A DNA stretch of 5,335 bases from positions 1 through 5,335 of the forward strand of contig WVZU01000347.1 in the NCBI GenBank assembly GCA_011772275.1, given 5' to 3'. The stretch comes from Planctomycetales bacterium. GTDB lineage: Bacteria > Planctomycetota > Planctomycetia > Pirellulales > UBA7805. The notes beneath the pieces were generated by a model. That model saw nothing but the letters and a program-made list of their open reading frames with translations, ran no database searches and was not told the DNA's origin. Positions 4,265 to 5,335 of the stretch are shown here, piece after piece. Within the stretch, counting starts at the first letter, position 1. Each line of letters begins with the position of its first letter. A program made the position numbers and the translations under genes.

Positions 4265-5335
4265 ATGAAGAATTTGTTGCTGATGCTTGCCTTGCTGGGA
4301 ATGATCGCCTTGGCCGGCGGCCGGCAGGCCGGCGGTGAACTGCCGGCAGAACAGATAACGGCAGAAAAGCAGGAGGCCGAAGAAAAACAGTCGGCAGGCA
4401 AACAAGAGACGGAAAAACAGGACGCGGAAAAAAAAGACGCGGACAAGCCGGATGCCGAAAAACAGGCTGCTGATAAACAGGACAGTGACGAGCAGGGCAC
4501 GGACAAGCAGGATGCGGAAAAGCAGGACACCGACGAGCGGGACGCGGATGAGCAAAAGTCGGATAAACAGAGCCCGGATACACAGCCGGCGGAAAAAACA
4601 GCTCAGCAGGCCCCGGGCGACGACCCGTCGGAGACGGTGACGGTCGAACAGGCTCTGCTGAAGATCGAAGTCGAGCTGGAGGGGGTTTTTGAGGCCGAGC
4701 AGACACGGGAGATTGCGGTCCATACGGATGAATGGTCCGAGCTGACGGTGGATTGGGCCATTCCGCACGGGCGACGGGTGAAGAAGGGCGCTGCCTTGTT
4801 GCGTCTGAACACCCGCAAGATTGATATCGCCCTGGCGGACCTGGAAGCCGGGCTGGAGTCGGCCAAGCTGGCCGTACAGCAGACCAAAGCGTCGCTAGAG
4901 CTGTTGCAAAAATCGGTGCCGGAATCGCTCGCCGCGGCTCGACGAACCGCCAGTGAAGCCAGCGAGAATCTACAGCGTTTTCATGAAATCGAAAAAGCGG
5001 ACATGATCAAGGACGTCGAGCAGACCCTATTGCATCAGCAGCAGGCGTTAAGCTACCAGCAGGAGGAACTGAGGCAGCTGGAGAAAATGTATCAGGCCGA
5101 TGATCTGACGGAAGAGACCGAAGAAATCGTCCTCACACGTGCTCGACATCGCGTCGAGCGCTTCGAATACTGGGTGCAAAAGGCTCAGCGACAAAAGCAG
5201 CTCTTCGATACGGTGATGCTGCCCCGTTACGAGGCCAACCTCACGCAGGCCGCTACCCAGACGCAGCTGGCCCTGGAAAAAGCCGAGGAGACCCTGCCGG
5301 TCACCCTGGCCGAAACCCGCTTGTCGCTGGAAAAG
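4265..5335 (+). CDS. HlyD/RND-type periplasmic adaptor-like protein with charged repeat linker (3' end missing)
   Basis: Likely the periplasmic adaptor of a transport system that links an inner-membrane pump to an outer-membrane component. The ATG has GAGGA (4253-4257) seven bases upstream. The 357 residues present begin with a signal peptide (cleavage probably after ALA at residue 17), then a charged low-complexity linker to about residue 120. Residues 135-190 look like the first half of a lipoyl/barrel-sandwich domain, with EGVFEAEQTREIAV, IPHGRRVKKGAALLRLNTR and the following DIALADLEA. From about 190 to the edge is a long helix-rich region full of Gln, Glu, Leu and Ala heptads, as in the hairpin of adaptors. 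The returning lipoyl half, beta-barrel and any pump partner lie outside the window, so the transported substrate is unknown. No canonical lipobox Cys is seen. It has its own promoter and is probably not part of the upstream gene group. Confidence 0.82.
   Translation, partial: MKNLLLMLALLGMIALAGGRQAGGELPAEQITAEKQEAEEKQSAGKQETEKQDAEKKDADKPDAEKQAADKQDSDEQGTDKQDAEKQDTDERDADEQKSDKQSPDTQPAEKTAQQAPGDDPSETVTVEQALLKIEVELEGVFEAEQTREIAVHTDEWSELTVDWAIPHGRRVKKGAALLRLNTRKIDIALADLEAGLESAKLAVQQTKASLELLQKSVPESLAAARRTASEASENLQRFHEIEKADMIKDVEQTLLHQQQALSYQQEELRQLEKMYQADDLTEETEEIVLTRARHRVERFEYWVQKAQRQKQLFDTVMLPRYEANLTQAATQTQLALEKAEETLPVTLAETRLSLEK
4382..4606 (+). repeat. Fifteen in-frame 15-bp units encoding a charged five-residue repeat
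   Basis: Residues 40-114 of the adaptor-like protein are fifteen consecutive five-residue units of consensus [ED]-K-Q-D-A, for example EKQDA, DKQDS, DEQGT, DKQDA, EKQDT. Gln is third in 11 of the 15. A further unit, EKQEA (34-38), lies one residue out of register. The DNA copies differ by many substitutions, including silent ones (GAA/GAG, AAA/AAG, GAC/GAT), so this is an old repeat kept at the protein level, not a recent tandem slip. The linker is hydrophilic, nearly free of hydrophobic residues, and probably disordered or a long single helix. Confidence 0.85.

Noticed and set aside
4195..4768. Three minus-strand frames with Cys/Ser/Phe-, Pro/Arg- and Leu/Phe-rich periodic translations
   Set aside because: The periodicity is the reverse complement of the 15-bp repeat in the adaptor gene. 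The plus-strand gene has a promoter, ribosome-binding site, signal peptide and domain; these frames have none.

Overview
The window looks like a piece of a GC-rich chromosome from the Planctomycetota, probably Pirellulales-like. This is inferred from protein style: secreted TolB-like PD40 propellers, an ammonium transporter with a signal peptide and acidic extension, a HlyD-type adaptor behind a long charged linker, and weak or unusual ribosome-binding sites. No rRNA or other marker is present to confirm it. I see no mobile element, CRISPR array, tRNA or rRNA.

Layout. On the minus strand, 1-1385 is the first 461 codons of an Amt-family ammonium transporter; its C-terminus lies beyond the left edge. 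A 233-bp non-coding gap (1386-1618) holds several short palindromes and a direct repeat. It is followed by a complete minus-strand PduO-type cob(I)alamin adenosyltransferase (1619-2182). From about 2209 rightward everything is on the plus strand: a secreted six-repeat PD40/TolB-like propeller protein (2311-3399, TTG start), an unrecognised 107-aa protein (3446-3769), a 73-aa small protein (3855-4076), a 188-bp non-coding spacer with GC-rich hairpins and a good promoter, and a HlyD/periplasmic-adaptor-like protein (4265 to the right edge, incomplete) whose N-terminal third is a five-residue charged repeat.

Regulation. The most striking non-coding feature is the divergent promoter between the adenosyltransferase and the propeller gene. 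The strands share one TATAATA core at 2232-2238, and the same hexamer, TCGCCA, stands 17 bp away on each side (2209-2214, and 2256-2261 on the other strand), so the promoter is symmetric about position 2235. This also shows that the upstream ATG at 2197 cannot start the propeller gene. A TTG at 2311 with a GGGA ribosome-binding site and a following signal peptide fits better. A promoter of the same style (TCGTCA, 18 bp, TATAAT) precedes the adaptor gene.

How the genes relate. The window is mostly ordinary. The adenosyltransferase makes coenzyme B12 and the transporter imports ammonium; no shared pathway is evident. The propeller gene and the two small genes after it are close enough (46 and 85 bp) to be one transcript, but the sequence does not reveal a common job. 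I found no clear evidence of a new multi-gene system. The best leads are the symmetric promoter, the hairpin beside the TTG start, the two small proteins, and the low-complexity linker.
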